Positions 47,092 through 59,291 are shown, counted from the stretch's first letter. The stretch: 64,000 nucleotides of DNA from SAR202 cluster bacterium (GCA_022447925.1 JAKUTS010000005.1:59957-123956), one strand, 5' to 3'. The notes: generated by a model from the letters alone, not told the origin. A program made the numbers and translations.

Positions 47092-47197
47092 TTCATTAAT
47101 AGATTTTACTGTATTTTCATTCTAGGAATAAATTTGTTAAATCAAATAATTTAATTAAAAAACCTAAAAACATTTAATATTTAGTCTTAATTTGTAC

Positions 47198-47929
47198 TTA
47201 GTCGCTGTATTTCCCGCTATAAAGAGCAAATTTTATTTTTATTGTATCGACAAACATTGAAATTGCATCAAGTACAGGATTTACTTTACTTTCCTGATCG
47301 TGATGCCACTCAATAGGTAATTCTTTTAATTTGTACTTTTTTAGGCTAGCTATCACTAATATTTCCACATCAAAACCAAAGCCTTTTAATTGCTGAAACG
47401 GAAATATTTTAGCCGCTGAGGATGCCGTAAAAGCCTTAAACCCACACTGGGTGTCTTGGTAATCTGATATTAACAATATTTTTATCCAAAAGTTATATAT
47501 TCTCCCCATTAGATGCCGAAAACCGGATTCATTAAAACGTTTGGAGCCAGATATTTGACGTGATCCGATTACAATATCGTAAGCTTTATCATTTATCTCA
47601 GATATGAAATCTGCTATGTATTTAACCGGCATTGCCATATCAGCGTCGCACATTAATCGAATTTTCCCATTAGCAGATAGCATACCTTTTTGAATTGCTG
47701 AACCTTTTCCACTATGAGGTAAGTTTATTAACTTTATTCTTAAATCTTTTAAGTATGGTTTTATCTGTTCGGCCGTATTGTCGCTACTACCATCATCGAC
47801 GATAATAATTTCCCAACTATATTCTTGATTATCTAGATAATTTGTTAGATTTGTTAAAGTTTTACTAATCCTGTTCTCTTCATTGTAGACAGGTATAACA
47901 ATTGAAATAAAACAAGATTTAGTCGAGTT
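47198..47929 (-). CDS. Family 2 glycosyltransferase, dolichyl-phosphate glucosyltransferase-like
   Basis: A GT2 enzyme closely shaped like the one at 1038, with ISIVIPVYNEENR at the N-terminus, IVDDGSSDNTAEQ, the metal motif CDADMAM and the DTQCGFKAF signature. The frame is open back to ATG 47977, but that would overlap lysC by 59 bases. The TTG at 47929 (residue 17 of the long frame) gives the family's normal N-terminus and an 11-base overlap. Neither has a strong SD. Placement after lysC suggests translational coupling rather than a shared pathway. Confidence 0.8.
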   Translation of the reverse strand, partial: NSTKSCFISIVIPVYNEENRISKTLTNLTNYLDNQEYSWEIIIVDDGSSDNTAEQIKPYLKDLRIKLINLPHSGKGSAIQKGMLSANGKIRLMCDADMAMPVKYIADFISEINDKAYDIVIGSRQISGSKRFNESGFRHLMGRIYNFWIKILLISDYQDTQCGFKAFTASSAAKIFPFQQLKGFGFDVEILVIASLKKYKLKELPIEWHHDQESKVNPVLDAISMFVDTIKIKFALYSGKYSD

Positions 47930-49148
47930 CAAAGGCTTCGTGCAGTGATTTTGCCCCGGCTTCAAGATCAGCCGCATCGATCAGGCAGGTAATTCTTATT
48001 TCAGAGGTGGTGATTAAATCAATATTTATGCCTTTACTTGCTAAAGTTGTGAACATTAATGCGGCATAGCCAGATTCTTCCCTCATTCCTGTGCCGATAA
48101 CACTGATTTTGGCAAGGTTATCGGAAATGATAACTCCACCTGCATCCAGAGTGGTTTTTAGCTGCTCTAACACATCATTCGTTTTGTCGCGGTCTACAGA
48201 ATCAACAGTAAAAGTTAAATCGGTAGTGTTCCCACGTTCTGCATTCATTGATATTTCATCTACGCTGATGTCTTTTTCAGATAGTGGTTCAAATATTTGA
48301 GATGCTAATCCTGCTCGATTAGGTACTTGAGTCAAAGTGAATTTAGTATAACCATGGGTGGTGGCGATGCTGGTAACTTTTTTACGATGTTCGTTAATAG
48401 GTGGCATTTTTGAAAATAAATCCGTATGAATTAAAGTTCCTTCGTTATAATTGAAACTAGAAGCGACATATATAGGAACATTATAGGTCATAGCTAATTC
48501 TATCGATCTTGGATGCATTTTAGCTCCATAAGAAGCCATCTCCAACATCTCTTCGTAACTTATATGGTTTAATTTTTTAGCATAAGGTACCAATCTCGGG
48601 TCGGCAGAGTATATACCCTCAACATCGGTGTATATTTCGCATCTTTCGGCATTTAGTGCCGCAGCAATAGCTACCGCGGTGGTGTCAGAACCACCTCTTC
48701 CTAAAGTTGTTATATCACTCCCATCTTCAATACCTTGGAATCCTGCAATAATAACAATATTCCCAACATTCAATTCATTCATTATTGGCGATATGTCGAT
48801 GTCTTTAATTTGCGCACGACCATACCTGTTGTCAGTGTATATTCCTGCTTGCCATCCAGATAAACTTTTAGAAGGTTTACCGATTGCTTGAAGTGCCATT
48901 GTCGTAAGCGTGCACGATACAAGCTCACCTGTAGATAGAAGCAAATCTAATTCTCTTCGATCAGGGGTTTTATTTAATTGAGAGGCTAAATTTGTAAGTT
49001 CGTCAGTTGTCGAACCCATTGCAGATACAACCGCTACGATAGAAATTTCATCGCTATGAGATGCAGAAATTCGTTCCGCAACAGCTAATATTGCTCTTGT
49101 ATCATGGAGGGAACTACCCCCATATTTTTGTACTATTATTTTGGACAT
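47919..49148 (-). CDS. lysC: Aspartate kinase
   Basis: It phosphorylates aspartate at the entry to lysine, threonine and methionine synthesis. The 409-residue protein has KYGGSSLHD (8-16), a catalytic centre with GRGGSDTTA (about 148) and EIYTDVEGIYSADPR (about 170). Two ACT domains (about 265-409) give a single-chain enzyme with likely lysine and/or threonine feedback. The ATG is 11 bases after the thrB stop, so the thrB-lysC pair forms an operon. lysA is elsewhere on the plus strand. Confidence 0.95.
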   Translation of the reverse strand: MSKIIVQKYGGSSLHDTRAILAVAERISASHSDEISIVAVVSAMGSTTDELTNLASQLNKTPDRRELDLLLSTGELVSCTLTTMALQAIGKPSKSLSGWQAGIYTDNRYGRAQIKDIDISPIMNELNVGNIVIIAGFQGIEDGSDITTLGRGGSDTTAVAIAAALNAERCEIYTDVEGIYSADPRLVPYAKKLNHISYEEMLEMASYGAKMHPRSIELAMTYNVPIYVASSFNYNEGTLIHTDLFSKMPPINEHRKKVTSIATTHGYTKFTLTQVPNRAGLASQIFEPLSEKDISVDEISMNAERGNTTDLTFTVDSVDRDKTNDVLEQLKTTLDAGGVIISDNLAKISVIGTGMREESGYAALMFTTLASKGINIDLITTSEIRITCLIDAADLEAGAKSLHEAFELD

Positions 49149-49159
49149 AATACATATTT

Positions 49160-50068
49160 TCAGGAATTAGTTTGATTATAAGATGGCAGCAACGTGGGCT
49201 TCGAAATCTTTATTTCGCCAGCAATACTTGATTTATCTGCTGCATCAGCCATTTCATATCCAATCGTTAATTCTCTTCCCTTTGTTATAGCCAAAATTGA
49301 TGGACCAGAGCCAGATAAGAACACTCCAAGAGCGCCAGCATTTTTAGCTGCCTGAAGTATGTTTTTCAATCCAAAAAATTGATGCATTCGAATTGGCTGA
49401 TGCAATTTATCATCAGTGGCAACCTTCAAATTATCAAATTCACCTGTAATTAAACTTCTAACCAATAGTCCGACTCTACTTATATTAAACACAGCATCAC
49501 TGCGACTTATTTGATCTTTAAGTAAGTCCCTGGATTCTTTTGTAGGCATTTTTTTGTCTGGAACATATATGACAGCTCTAAGTTCGTCTGAAATCGGAAT
49601 TGCCGCGCTGGTGAACTTTGAATCAGTGGCTACTACAATTTGGCAGCCTCCATTCATTGCAGCAACAAGGTTATCAGGATGACCTTCTATTTGTACTGCC
49701 AGTTCTAAAATTCTATCCGGATCCAAATTGGCATTCGATATAGTATTACCAGCCATTATTCCAGCTAATATTGCAGCTGCGCTGCTACCAAGCCCTTTGC
49801 CTGCTGGTATGTCATTCTCACAAGAGATTTTAACTTTAGGTGCTTCAATGCCAAGATCTTCGTAAACTAGATTAAAAGATCTATGTACTAATTTTGCGTA
49901 CATGTTGTCAGGATATTCTGATCCTTCTCCAACCACACTGTATGCTGTTTCTTCTGTGCTAGTGTCAATTGAGGTGGTATTCCAAATGTCTAAAGCCATG
50001 GCCATGCAATCAAAGCCTGGCCCCATGTTTGCAGATGTTGCAGATGTTTTTATAGTGATTTCACTCAA
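49160..50068 (-). CDS. thrB: Homoserine kinase
   Basis: A GHMP kinase of 302 residues that phosphorylates homoserine for threonine synthesis. TSATSANMGPGFDCMAMAL (residues 8-26), the ATP loop PAGKGLGSSAAAI (about 87) and the late FLSGSGPS (about 252) are present. The TTG at 50068 starts the frame, with AAGGA further upstream (about 12 bases). No ATG is near. It leads the thrB-lysC unit. The 171-base gap up to the plus-strand lipoprotein at 50240 must hold promoters for both strands, but none is clear. Confidence 0.93.
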   Translation of the reverse strand: MSEITIKTSATSANMGPGFDCMAMALDIWNTTSIDTSTEETAYSVVGEGSEYPDNMYAKLVHRSFNLVYEDLGIEAPKVKISCENDIPAGKGLGSSAAAILAGIMAGNTISNANLDPDRILELAVQIEGHPDNLVAAMNGGCQIVVATDSKFTSAAIPISDELRAVIYVPDKKMPTKESRDLLKDQISRSDAVFNISRVGLLVRSLITGEFDNLKVATDDKLHQPIRMHQFFGLKNILQAAKNAGALGVFLSGSGPSILAITKGRELTIGYEMADAADKSSIAGEIKISKPTLLPSYNQTNS

Positions 50069-50239
50069 AATATCAAATGATCCTTGGAATTGGTTTTGGA
50101 ATGGATAAGCTTAAAACAGAAACCGTTTAGGAAATAAAAAAAGAAATCTAGACAGTCTTATGTTGCTATGGTCACTTAGCAAAGGTATTCTATCCTAAAT
50201 TGGAGAGTTATACACCTACATTTTGGGTAAAGGCGCAAC

Positions 50240-50761
50240 GTGAAGTCTGACAAATTTGTAACATCTACATGGTTTTTATCATTATTGATTGCTGTTAGTT
50301 TAATAGTCACCGTTAGCTGCAAAATGACTGTAAACGACCCCAATCTATCAAGCTTGGATACCACAAACCTGAGGATTGAAGAAACCAAAATAATAGCTGA
50401 GATTGCATTTACTTCGGAGGAAAAATCCAAAGGTCTAGCCGGACGGAAATCCATACCTAATGGTACTGGCATGCTATTTTATTATTCTGAATCTACTCCT
50501 AAGGGTTTTTGGATGAAGGGAATGTTGTTCTCTATTGACATAATATGGATAGGTCAGAATTGCACAATTATTAAAATAGAAAACGATGTGACACCGCCAT
50601 CATCCATAAATGACAAATTAAAAATATACCCAGCCCCTGCGCTTACCGGAGCAGTCTTGGAATTAAATTCTGGACAAGCAGCTTTATTAGAATTAAACAT
50701 TGGAGATCGAGTTGTCTATGAACCCTCAAAAATGGGCAGATCTCTTACGTGTTCTGAGTGA
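50240..50761 (+). CDS. DUF192-family secreted lipoprotein
   Basis: A 173-residue protein with an N-terminal signal: hydrophobic residues 9-25 and a lipobox-like VTVSC with Cys27. The mature part has the DUF192 core, LAGRKSIPNGTGMLF and FWMKGMLFSIDIIWI (about 73-110). GTG start with AAGG 7 bases upstream. The family's exact role is unknown; exported members are common in bacteria and archaea. It is followed by a 228-base gap with the rpoB promoter. Confidence 0.82.
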   Translation: MKSDKFVTSTWFLSLLIAVSLIVTVSCKMTVNDPNLSSLDTTNLRIEETKIIAEIAFTSEEKSKGLAGRKSIPNGTGMLFYYSESTPKGFWMKGMLFSIDIIWIGQNCTIIKIENDVTPPSSINDKLKIYPAPALTGAVLELNSGQAALLELNIGDRVVYEPSKMGRSLTCSE

Positions 50762-50798
50762 AATTTAGCCCTATTAAAAGTGTAGATTTGTTTAGGTA

Positions 50799-50827
50799 TT
50801 GACTCTAAAAAAGATTAAGCATACAAT
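50799..50827 (+). promoter_or_regulatory. rpoB promoter
   Basis: TTGACT (50799-50804) and TACAAT (50822-50827) are separated by exactly 17 bases. Transcription would start near 50834, giving a leader of about 156 bases before the rpoB start. Confidence 0.75.
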
Positions 50828-50910
50828 TAACACTTGGCCTAACTATGTCCTCCAACCTTTTTTGTCAAAAATTTAATGTATTAGTTTCACCTCTTTGCGC
50901 GTCAATTTTA

Positions 50911-50982
50911 CACTCTCCTAGGCCTAAATGCGCACAAATTTATAGATCTATCAAATAACTTTTATTAATACTCAGGAGAGTG
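50911..50982 (+). promoter_or_regulatory. rpoB leader: 9-base arm that can mask the ribosome binding site
   Basis: CACTCTCCT (50911-50919) is fully complementary to AGGAGAGTG (50974-50982), which includes the AGGAG ahead of rpoB ATG 50990. Pairing would hide the ribosome binding site. The loop of 54 bases also has a TAGATCTA palindrome. The pairing is read directly; translational control is inferred. Confidence 0.5.
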
Positions 50983-50989
50983 GGATCGT

Positions 50990-53900
50990 ATGACTTCAAC
51001 GTCCTCCGTTTATACTAATTTGGAAAGCTCGCATAATGGTAATGGAAATGGTGTTCAAACAAGGTCTTATTCAAGATCGCCTTCTGCTTTAAGAGTCCCT
51101 CATCTTATACAAGTCCAGATCGATTCCTTTGAATGGTTTAAAACTCAAGGATTAGCAGATCTATTCGATGAAGTGTCTCCGATTGAGGATCTTCCAGGCG
51201 GTAGGTTTGAGCTTACGTTTCAGGGTCATTACTTTGATGAGCCAAAGCATTCCGAGGAATATTGTAGGGATAATGAGATTACATTCTCTGCACCCTTATA
51301 TGTAACTGTTCAGTTGTACGTTAAGGCTGAAGGCCCTGCTCAGGGTGAAAAGAAAGAACAAACTCTTTTTGTTGGTGATATCCCGATGATGACTAGTAGC
51401 GGTACATTTATTATTAATGGTGCCGAGCGAGTAGTAGTTAGCCAATTGGTTCGGTCTCCCGGCGTATATTTCACAACTTTGACAGATCCTAATTCCGGAC
51501 GTCTTTTGACATCTGCAAAATTGATTCCCTACCGCGGAGCATGGATGGAGTTTGATACCTCAGTTAGGAATTTAATATCAGTAAAGGTTGATCGTAAGCG
51601 CAAAACCCCAGTAACAATGCTTCTTAAAGCAATGGGCTTTATGGATGACAAAGAGATATTTTCATTGTTTGAAGATGTGGATACCGATCCGGATAGAACC
51701 TTCATTCAATCAACTATTGACCGTGACACACCTGTTTCTTCTCAAGATGAGGCTCTCGTTGAATTTTACCGAAGGCTCCGGCCAGGTGAACCTCCATCTG
51801 TTGATAATGCTAAAAATCTCTTGAACAATTTGTTCTTTAACCCAAGGCGGTATGATCTGGGTAGAGTTGGCCGATATAAACTGAATAGAAAATTACATGA
51901 TTCATCTTTCAGCGAAGATAGAACTTTATTCCCTGAGGATATTATCGGACTATTGAGGTCGATGATCGAAATTAATAACGGTCGTCAAGAAGCTGATGAT
52001 ATAGATCATCTTGGAAATAGAAGAGTAAGAGCTGTTGGTGAGCTTATTCAGAATCAAGTTCGAGTTGGGTTATTGCGAATGGAAAGAGTTATAAAAGAGA
52101 GGATGACCACAGAAATGGATCCCTCGACTACAACTCCAGCGGCTTTAATTAATATTCGCCCAATTGTTGCTTCTGTTAGAGAATTTTTTGGAGGATCTCA
52201 GCTTTCACAGTTCATGGATCAAACCAATCCATTAGCTGAGTTAACGCACAAACGTAGGCTGTCTGCTTTGGGCCCAGGAGGATTATCAAGAGAGAGGGCA
52301 GGTTTTGATGTTAGGGACGTTCATCATTCACATTATGGCAGAATATGTCCTATTGAGACTCCAGAGGGTCCTAATATTGGATTGTTAGGTTCGTTAGCCA
52401 CTTATGCTCGTACAAATGAGTTTGGCTTTATCGAGACTCCTTATAGAGTTGTTAAGAAAACAATTTCCAATAAAGACGAATCATTACTAGGCAGGCAAAC
52501 TTCTGAAGATATTGTTGGCACTGATGGCAAAACGATACTTCGATCTGGAAATGTCATAAGTAAGAGAGTAATAAAACGCATTCAAGCACTAAAGACTTTT
52601 CAATTAACTGTTAAGCCCTACGTGTCTCTAGATGATTCAGACATAAGGTATTTATCTGCAGACGAAGAAGAGTCGGTTAGGATAGCTCAGGCAAATTCCC
52701 CTATAGATCACAATGGACAATTTATTGATGATCGAGTTGAAATACGAATAGGAGAAGGTGTCGGAATGGAACCTCCAGAAGATGTTGGTTTTATGGATGT
52801 GTCCCCGGTTCAGTTGGTTAGTGTTTCAACTTCATTGATTCCATTTCTGGAGCATGATGACGCAAACCGAGCATTAATGGGTTCTAACATGCAGCGACAG
52901 GCAGTGCCATTGGTTAAGCCTCAGCCACCCCTTGTATCTACAGGGATGGAAGGTAGAGTAGCCAAGGATAGTGGCCAGTTATTGGTTTCACCAATTGATG
53001 GTCTAGTAGTGGAATCTACCGCTGATCGCATTACTATAGTAGATTCAGAAGGCACAGAAAATGGCTTTAAATTAAGAAAATTCCTGAGATCCAATCAAGG
53101 TACATGCATCAATCAGCGACCTATTGTTAATAGGGGTGATTACGTTAGAGCTGGGGACATATTGTGTGATAGTTCTTCTACCGGTGGAGGCGAATTAGCA
53201 TTAGGACAAAATGTTTTGGTCGCTTTCATGAGCTGGGAAGGTTATAACTTTGAAGATGCGATTATATTGAGCGAAAGATTGGTGAAAGATGATCGATTCA
53301 CCTCAATTCATATAGAGAAACATGAGTGTGAAGCGAGAGATACAAAACTCGGTGCTGAAGAAATCACTCACGATATTCCTAACGTGGGCGAAGACAGTTT
53401 GAGGGATCTGGACGAAGATGGGGTTATACGTATAGGTGCAGAGATTGGTCCGGGTGATATTTTGGTGGGTAAAATCACACCAAAAGGTGAAACTGAGTTA
53501 AGTGCTGAAGAAAAATTACTAAGAGCCATATTTGGAGAGAAAGCCAGAGATGTTAAAGACACGTCACTGAGAGTGCCACATGGTCAACGTGGAAAGGTGA
53601 TAGATGTTCGCGTTTTAAGTAGAGCAAATGGAGATGATTTGCCTCCAGGTGTGAATAAATTAGTAAGATTGTGGATTGCTCAAACTAGAAAAATTTCAGA
53701 AGGCGATAAAATGGCTGGACGACATGGTAATAAAGGTGTAGTAGCCCGCATATTACCTGAATCAGATATGCCATTTTTGCCTGATGGTACCCCAGTCGAC
53801 ATCATTCTTAACCCAATAGGCGTGCCTTCGCGAATGAATTTAGGACAAGTTATGGAGACACATTTGGGATGGGCAGCGAATGCATTGGGGTTCAAAGCTG

Positions 53901-54952
53901 TGACACCAGTGTTTGAAGGTGCACTCGACACATCTGTTGAGGACGCGCTTGCTCAAGCTTGGTTAACTTCTAGGTCAGGGTCAGTTAAATACAATAGTTT
54001 AGATGGACAACTTTCCAAAAAAGTAGATACTGATCATTTATCAAAGTGGCTCGATGAAAAGGGTTATGACTTCAACGAAGTAATAGGCCCTGATATTGGT
54101 CAAAATGCCGTTCCCGGCGCCGCGAAGAAAGCCTGTTTAGAGATTTGGATGGGTGAAGATATAGGAATAGATGTTACAGATATGTCATCAGAAGAAATTG
54201 ATGCCGAAGTAATGAAACTTAGTCGGGAAAAACAGATCTCGGCCCCGACTATGGGTAAATCGATTTTATATGACGGTTTGACAGGTGAGCCTTTCGATCA
54301 ACCAGTTACCACAGGTTACATATACATGATGAAGCTTATCCACCTTATTGAGGATAAGATTCATGCTAGGTCGACTGGCCCTTATTCATTAATTACGCAA
54401 CAACCTCTGGGTGGTAAAGCACAATTTGGAGGTCAAAGATTTGGAGAAATGGAAGTTTGGGCGTTGGAGGCATACAGCGCAGCATTTAATTTACAGGAGA
54501 TGTTGACTGTTAAGTCAGATGACGTTGTAGGTAGAGTCAAGACCTATGAATCAATTGTCAAAGGAGAGGATGTAATCCAGCCAGGGATACCCGAATCATT
54601 CCATGTCTTATTAAAAGAATTGCAAAGTTTAGGACTATCTGTTGAATTGTTGAGGGAGGATAGTGGAGATATAGAGATAGATGAAAGTGAATTCTCAATA
54701 GATGATTTTAACTTAGCTTTGGAATCAATGACCGAGTCACTTTCTGAGGGTGAGACTGGTGAGCCTCAAGACGGTGAAGACAATACTGAAGCAAGTGCGA
54801 CATTAAAAGAAACTGAAGAATCCGATGCAACCGAAGAAGAAGTTGAACAGGATGAGAATGTGACGCAAGAAACTATAGAGGATTCTAGCGAGGAAACTGA
54901 GCAGAATGTCAGCGAAGATACTGACGATGCTGAAGACAATACAGATAAATAA
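50990..54952 (+). CDS. rpoB: RNA polymerase beta subunit
   Basis: The catalytic core subunit, 1320 residues. The rifampicin pocket region (about 397-460) reads [16 protein letters not shown] and [11 protein letters not shown], matching rifampicin-sensitive enzymes. Later conserved parts include [12 protein letters not shown] (about 750), the beta-flap/RPB2 region with [13 protein letters not shown] (about 905) and [24 protein letters not shown] (about 1142-1165). Beyond the normal C-terminal end (about 1240) lies an acidic tail of some 75 residues rich in Glu/Asp/Thr. AGGAG is 11 bases before the ATG. rpoC follows after 79 bases. Confidence 0.97.
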   Translation: MTSTSSVYTNLESSHNGNGNGVQTRSYSRSPSALRVPHLIQVQIDSFEWFKTQGLADLFDEVSPIEDLPGGRFELTFQGHYFDEPKHSEEYCRDNEITFSAPLYVTVQLYVKAEGPAQGEKKEQTLFVGDIPMMTSSGTFIINGAERVVVSQLVRSPGVYFTTLTDPNSGRLLTSAKLIPYRGAWMEFDTSVRNLISVKVDRKRKTPVTMLLKAMGFMDDKEIFSLFEDVDTDPDRTFIQSTIDRDTPVSSQDEALVEFYRRLRPGEPPSVDNAKNLLNNLFFNPRRYDLGRVGRYKLNRKLHDSSFSEDRTLFPEDIIGLLRSMIEINNGRQEADDIDHLGNRRVRAVGELIQNQVRVGLLRMERVIKERMTTEMDPSTTTPAALINIRPIVASVREFFGGSQLSQFMDQTNPLAELTHKRRLSALGPGGLSRERAGFDVRDVHHSHYGRICPIETPEGPNIGLLGSLATYARTNEFGFIETPYRVVKKTISNKDESLLGRQTSEDIVGTDGKTILRSGNVISKRVIKRIQALKTFQLTVKPYVSLDDSDIRYLSADEEESVRIAQANSPIDHNGQFIDDRVEIRIGEGVGMEPPEDVGFMDVSPVQLVSVSTSLIPFLEHDDANRALMGSNMQRQAVPLVKPQPPLVSTGMEGRVAKDSGQLLVSPIDGLVVESTADRITIVDSEGTENGFKLRKFLRSNQGTCINQRPIVNRGDYVRAGDILCDSSSTGGGELALGQNVLVAFMSWEGYNFEDAIILSERLVKDDRFTSIHIEKHECEARDTKLGAEEITHDIPNVGEDSLRDLDEDGVIRIGAEIGPGDILVGKITPKGETELSAEEKLLRAIFGEKARDVKDTSLRVPHGQRGKVIDVRVLSRANGDDLPPGVNKLVRLWIAQTRKISEGDKMAGRHGNKGVVARILPESDMPFLPDGTPVDIILNPIGVPSRMNLGQVMETHLGWAANALGFKAVTPVFEGALDTSVEDALAQAWLTSRSGSVKYNSLDGQLSKKVDTDHLSKWLDEKGYDFNEVIGPDIGQNAVPGAAKKACLEIWMGEDIGIDVTDMSSEEIDAEVMKLSREKQISAPTMGKSILYDGLTGEPFDQPVTTGYIYMMKLIHLIEDKIHARSTGPYSLITQQPLGGKAQFGGQRFGEMEVWALEAYSAAFNLQEMLTVKSDDVVGRVKTYESIVKGEDVIQPGIPESFHVLLKELQSLGLSVELLREDSGDIEIDESEFSIDDFNLALESMTESLSEGETGEPQDGEDNTEASATLKETEESDATEEEVEQDENVTQETIEDSSEETEQNVSEDTDDAEDNTDK

Positions 54953-55031
54953 AGCAGTAATTAACAAAATAGATAAATTTAATTACTACTACGTTACACA
55001 AACAATTAATTTAGGTGAGGAGTATTAGGTT

Positions 55032-58000
55032 ATGGCCATGGTGCAACAATCGCAGAACGAGTTTAATGCTATAAGAATAGCTATAGCATCTCCTGAGCAG
55101 ATTAGGACTTGGTCTTATGGAGAAGTTTCTAAGCCAGAGACAATTAACTATAGGACGCTTAGGCCTGAGAAGGACGGATTGTTTTGTGAACGTATTTTTG
55201 GCCCTACAAAAGACTGGGAATGCTACTGCGGTAAATACAAAAAAATTCGATATAAAGGCGTAATATGTGACCGATGTGGTGTGGAAGTAGCTCGATCTAA
55301 AGTTAGAAGAGAGCGTATGGGTCATATTGGTCTTGCAGCGCCTGTTGCACATATATGGTTCTCGAAAGCAACTCCCAGCAGATTAGGTTTATTACTGGAT
55401 ATTAGTCCTAGAAATCTAGAAAGAGTGCTCTATTTCGCCCAGTACCTCGTTATGGAAGTTGATGAAGATATCCGGCAATCAAAGGTGGATACACTGAAAT
55501 TACAACTGGAAGAAAGGCTTTTACAACTTGATGAGGTTGCTAAAGCCAGAATTGAACAACTAAAGATTTCAGGCGAATCAGTAAGCGAGGATAAAGAGGT
55601 TGCGGTAGAAGTAAAGGCTGAGAAGAATGAGGAGTCTGATGAAGTAACTTCTGACGAGAGTATGCCGCCTGAATTGTTGGCTATATACACTCAATTAGAG
55701 AAAGACAAGTTAGATTCTGAACTGGAAACATCGGACCAGATAGATGAATTAGAAGACCTTAGTGTTGGTCAGTTATTGACTGAGAGTAAATACCGCGACT
55801 TGCGCTCTAAGCATAGTGACTTGTTCAAGGCTGGAATGGGTGCAGAAGCGATCTTGGAAGTTTTAGGAGCTATCGATCTTGATGCCAAGAGAGATATATT
55901 ACAAAAAGACATAAGAAGTACGTCTGGCCAGAGACGCAAAAAGCTGATTAAGAGTTTAAGAATAGTTGAAGCATTCCGAAAAAGTGGCAATAATCCTGAA
56001 TGGATGATTTGGTCAGTTTTACCTGTGTTGCCACCAGAATTAAGGCCAATGGTTCAATTAGACGGTGGTAGGTTCGCAACCAGCGATCTTAATGATTTAT
56101 ACCGTAGGGTTATAAATAGAAACAATCGTCTAAAAAGGCTTATAGAGCTACAGGCACCTGAAATTATTATCAGGAATGAAAAACGAATGTTACAGGAAGC
56201 TGTGGATGCGTTAGTTGATAATGGTAGACGAGGACGTGCCGTTTCTGGAAGTCATAATCACAAGTTAAAGAGCCTATCTGATCTGTTACGAGGAAAACAA
56301 GGAAGGTTCAGACAGAACCTGTTAGGTAAGAGAGTGGACTACAGTGGCAGGTCTGTGATTATAGTTGGGCCAACTCTGAAACTTCATGAGTGTGGCATAC
56401 CAAGAAAAATGGCCTTGGAATTATTTAAGCCATTTGTCATGAATCAACTTGTGGTTAAAGGTTATGCTCACAATATTAAAAGCGCAAAACGAATGGCTGA
56501 AAGGGTTCGGCCTGAAGTATGGGATATTTTGGAGAATGTTATAAAAGATCGTCCCGTGTTGTTGAACAGAGCACCGACCCTTCACAGGCTAGGTATTCAA
56601 GCCTTTAAGCCTGTATTAATTGAAGGAAGTGCTATAAGAGTTCATCCTTTGGTATGCGCAGCTTTCAACGCTGATTTTGATGGAGATCAGATGGCCGTAC
56701 ACGTGCCATTGTCTAAAGAGGCTGTTACTGAAGCTAATCAACTTATGTTAAGCACAAAAAATATGTTGTCTCCAAGTTCGGGCGAACCAATGGTTGCTCC
56801 GACTCTTGATATTGTTCTTGGTTGTTACTATTTAACTTCAGCTGATGATTCAGCAAAGGGAGCAGGCACAACTTATGGCAGCCTTGATGAAGCTAGGCTA
56901 GCTTTCGAAATGAGGTTGTTGGACGTAAGGGCCCCAATAAAGGTTAGAGTGCCAGCGGGATTGATTGTTCGTACAGATGCATCAAGTATCGTGTCTGAAG
57001 AATCTGCAGAGGGTAACAAGTTTATTGATACCACAGCGGGACGAATATTAATTAATAATGTGATTCCAGATGAATTAGGTTATTGGAACTTTGAAATGAA
57101 TAAATCTGGACTTAAAGACTTGTCTGCGAGTGCTTATTCACAACTTGGTAATGAGGAAGCGGCAAAGCTCTTGGATTCCGTTAAAGATTTAGGATTTCAT
57201 TATGCTTCAAGATCCGGTACTACAATCGCAATAAGCGATATTGCTTTATCGGATGACAAAACTGCAATCATTCAAAACGCTGAGAAACAAGTGGCTTTGC
57301 TTGAACAGCAATATTTAAATGGACTCATTACACAGCAAGAAAGATACACGAATACTGTCCAAATATGGACGTCAGCAAATGATGAGTTAACAAAGGTTAT
57401 TCAAAATAATCTAGGAAATTATGGTGGAATATACTGGATGGCCCAATCCGGAGCCAAAGGTAACATCGCTCAGATTAAACAGATGGCAGGCATGAGAGGA
57501 CTAATGTCTGATCCTAAAGGCAGAATTATTGACAGGCCAATTAAATCAAATTTCCGTGAAGGATTGTCTGTATTGGAATACTTCATATCTACACATGGCG
57601 CGAGAAAAGGATTAGCTGATACTGCGTTAAGAACAGCCGACTCTGGATATCTTACTAGAAGACTTATCGATGTATCGCAGGAAATAACAGTTTCTGATGA
57701 GGATTGTGGAACCGAAGCAGGAATATGGATACAAGAAGATCCAGATGCTGCTTTGGCTAGTGCATTTTCGGATAGTTTGTTAACAAGATATACAGCCATG
57801 CCTGTAGCAGATCCAAATACTGGTGAAGTAATTCTTGATGGAGGATTACTATTGGATGAAGAATCTGTGGAGAAAATCAGTCAATCTGATGTGAATCAAG
57901 TATTGGTAAGGTCTCCTCTGACATGTGAGTCTAGGCCAGGTATTTGCAGAATATGTTATGGAATTCAATTGGGAACCGGGGAATTGGTAATGCGAGGGGA

Positions 58001-59165
58001 AGCAGTTGGTATTATAGCTGCTCAAAGTATTGGCGAACCTGGAACCCAGTTAACCATGAGGACATTCCATACCGGAGGAATTGCGGGAGCAGACATCACG
58101 AGCGGTTTGCCTAGAGTTGAAGAATTATTTGAAGCTCGAGCGCCAAAGGGAGAGGCAGTTCTTTCTGAGATTGATGGCGAAGTTGAAGTAATTGAAGATG
58201 CCGATGGACGAATTGTCAGGGTAACAAACCAAGAAGAGTACGTTGATGAGTATGATATTAGTCCAAATCATAAACTACTAATTTCAAACGGAAAGCAAGT
58301 TGCTATTGGCTCAAGCATAGCGACTCCTAAAAAGACTAAGAAAGCAGCAGACGGAGAAAATACTGCTTTGGAGAAATCTGATGTCATTGCCAGAGTTTCA
58401 GGAAAATTAAAAATAGTTGGCACTAAGGCAAAGCCAGAATCAGTAACTATTGCTTGGATGGATGAAGACCAAAGAGAATATATAGTTCTTGCTACAGCTA
58501 ATGTAATTGTTAAAACGGGGGACAAGGTTGTTGCAGGACAGGCTTTGACATCCGGACCTAAAAACCCTCAACAGATTCTAAGAATTCAGGGTAGAGAAGC
58601 AGTTCAACAGTATCTTGTCGATGAAGTACAGTCTGTTTATCGTTCCCAAGGTGTGAAAATACATGATAAACATATCGAGTTAATTGGCGGACAGATGTTA
58701 AACAAGGTAAGAATTGATCATTTAGGTGATACTGATTTACTGCCTGGAGAGCTTATAGATAGGCGTAAATACGAGGATGTGAATTCAGAGGTGATTGCTC
58801 AGGGCGGAGAACCAGCTTCAGCTAGTCCGGTTCTTTTAGGTATTACCCGAGCTTCATTGAATATGGAAAGCTTCCTTGCAGCAGCATCATTCCAAGAAAC
58901 TACCAGAGTTCTTACAGAATCATCAATGAATGGTGAAGTTGATCATTTACGAGGTTTGAAAGAAAACGTCATTATCGGAAGATTAATACCTGCAAGGTTG
59001 GATCAATCAGAGGAAGGTAGAGAAAAATTAGGATTACCTGATCCTAGTGAAATGGAAGCATTAGAGGATGAGGAATTTTCTCTTGCGGGAGCAATGGCCT
59101 CCGCAGACTCTATGGAAAATCCATTTGAAGTGACTGAATCTGATTCTAAACCTGACGAATCTTAA
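55032..59165 (+). CDS. rpoC: RNA polymerase beta-prime subunit
   Basis: The largest core subunit, 1377 residues. The N-terminal zinc-binding domain has Cys64, Cys66, Cys79 and Cys82. The catalytic Asp triad is in NADFDGDQ (about 553). A second zinc cluster is in [14 protein letters not shown] (about 965-978). Between about 175 and 255 there is an acidic, likely helical insertion ([13 protein letters not shown]) not in E. coli RpoC and common in Chloroflexota-like versions. Another acidic end follows residue 1340. GAGGAG precedes the ATG. It is the second gene of the rpoBC operon. Confidence 0.97.
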   Translation: MAMVQQSQNEFNAIRIAIASPEQIRTWSYGEVSKPETINYRTLRPEKDGLFCERIFGPTKDWECYCGKYKKIRYKGVICDRCGVEVARSKVRRERMGHIGLAAPVAHIWFSKATPSRLGLLLDISPRNLERVLYFAQYLVMEVDEDIRQSKVDTLKLQLEERLLQLDEVAKARIEQLKISGESVSEDKEVAVEVKAEKNEESDEVTSDESMPPELLAIYTQLEKDKLDSELETSDQIDELEDLSVGQLLTESKYRDLRSKHSDLFKAGMGAEAILEVLGAIDLDAKRDILQKDIRSTSGQRRKKLIKSLRIVEAFRKSGNNPEWMIWSVLPVLPPELRPMVQLDGGRFATSDLNDLYRRVINRNNRLKRLIELQAPEIIIRNEKRMLQEAVDALVDNGRRGRAVSGSHNHKLKSLSDLLRGKQGRFRQNLLGKRVDYSGRSVIIVGPTLKLHECGIPRKMALELFKPFVMNQLVVKGYAHNIKSAKRMAERVRPEVWDILENVIKDRPVLLNRAPTLHRLGIQAFKPVLIEGSAIRVHPLVCAAFNADFDGDQMAVHVPLSKEAVTEANQLMLSTKNMLSPSSGEPMVAPTLDIVLGCYYLTSADDSAKGAGTTYGSLDEARLAFEMRLLDVRAPIKVRVPAGLIVRTDASSIVSEESAEGNKFIDTTAGRILINNVIPDELGYWNFEMNKSGLKDLSASAYSQLGNEEAAKLLDSVKDLGFHYASRSGTTIAISDIALSDDKTAIIQNAEKQVALLEQQYLNGLITQQERYTNTVQIWTSANDELTKVIQNNLGNYGGIYWMAQSGAKGNIAQIKQMAGMRGLMSDPKGRIIDRPIKSNFREGLSVLEYFISTHGARKGLADTALRTADSGYLTRRLIDVSQEITVSDEDCGTEAGIWIQEDPDAALASAFSDSLLTRYTAMPVADPNTGEVILDGGLLLDEESVEKISQSDVNQVLVRSPLTCESRPGICRICYGIQLGTGELVMRGEAVGIIAAQSIGEPGTQLTMRTFHTGGIAGADITSGLPRVEELFEARAPKGEAVLSEIDGEVEVIEDADGRIVRVTNQEEYVDEYDISPNHKLLISNGKQVAIGSSIATPKKTKKAADGENTALEKSDVIARVSGKLKIVGTKAKPESVTIAWMDEDQREYIVLATANVIVKTGDKVVAGQALTSGPKNPQQILRIQGREAVQQYLVDEVQSVYRSQGVKIHDKHIELIGGQMLNKVRIDHLGDTDLLPGELIDRRKYEDVNSEVIAQGGEPASASPVLLGITRASLNMESFLAAASFQETTRVLTESSMNGEVDHLRGLKENVIIGRLIPARLDQSEEGREKLGLPDPSEMEALEDEEFSLAGAMASADSMENPFEVTESDSKPDES

Positions 59166-59214
59166 ATTCGTCGCTAACTAAGTAATGCTTGGTTTGTTAA
59201 TTCAGTATAGCTGC

Positions 59215-59291
59215 GGGCGGTTAGCTCAGAGGCCCAGAGCGCTGCGTTGACATCGCAGAGGTCACTGGTTCGACTCCAGTACCGCCCACCA
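59215..59291 (+). tRNA. tRNA-Val, anticodon GAC
   Basis: A 77-base tRNA. Acceptor GGGCGGT pairs with ACCGCCC. Anticodon stem CTGCG/CGCAG encloses TTGACAT, giving anticodon GAC (reads GUC and GUU). T arm is CTGGTTCGACTCCAG. CCA is encoded. It lies 49 bases after the rpoC stop. Confidence 0.97.

Noticed and set aside
53680..53931. Antisense open frame inside rpoB
   Set aside because: It is a shadow of a highly conserved coding stretch without its own signals.
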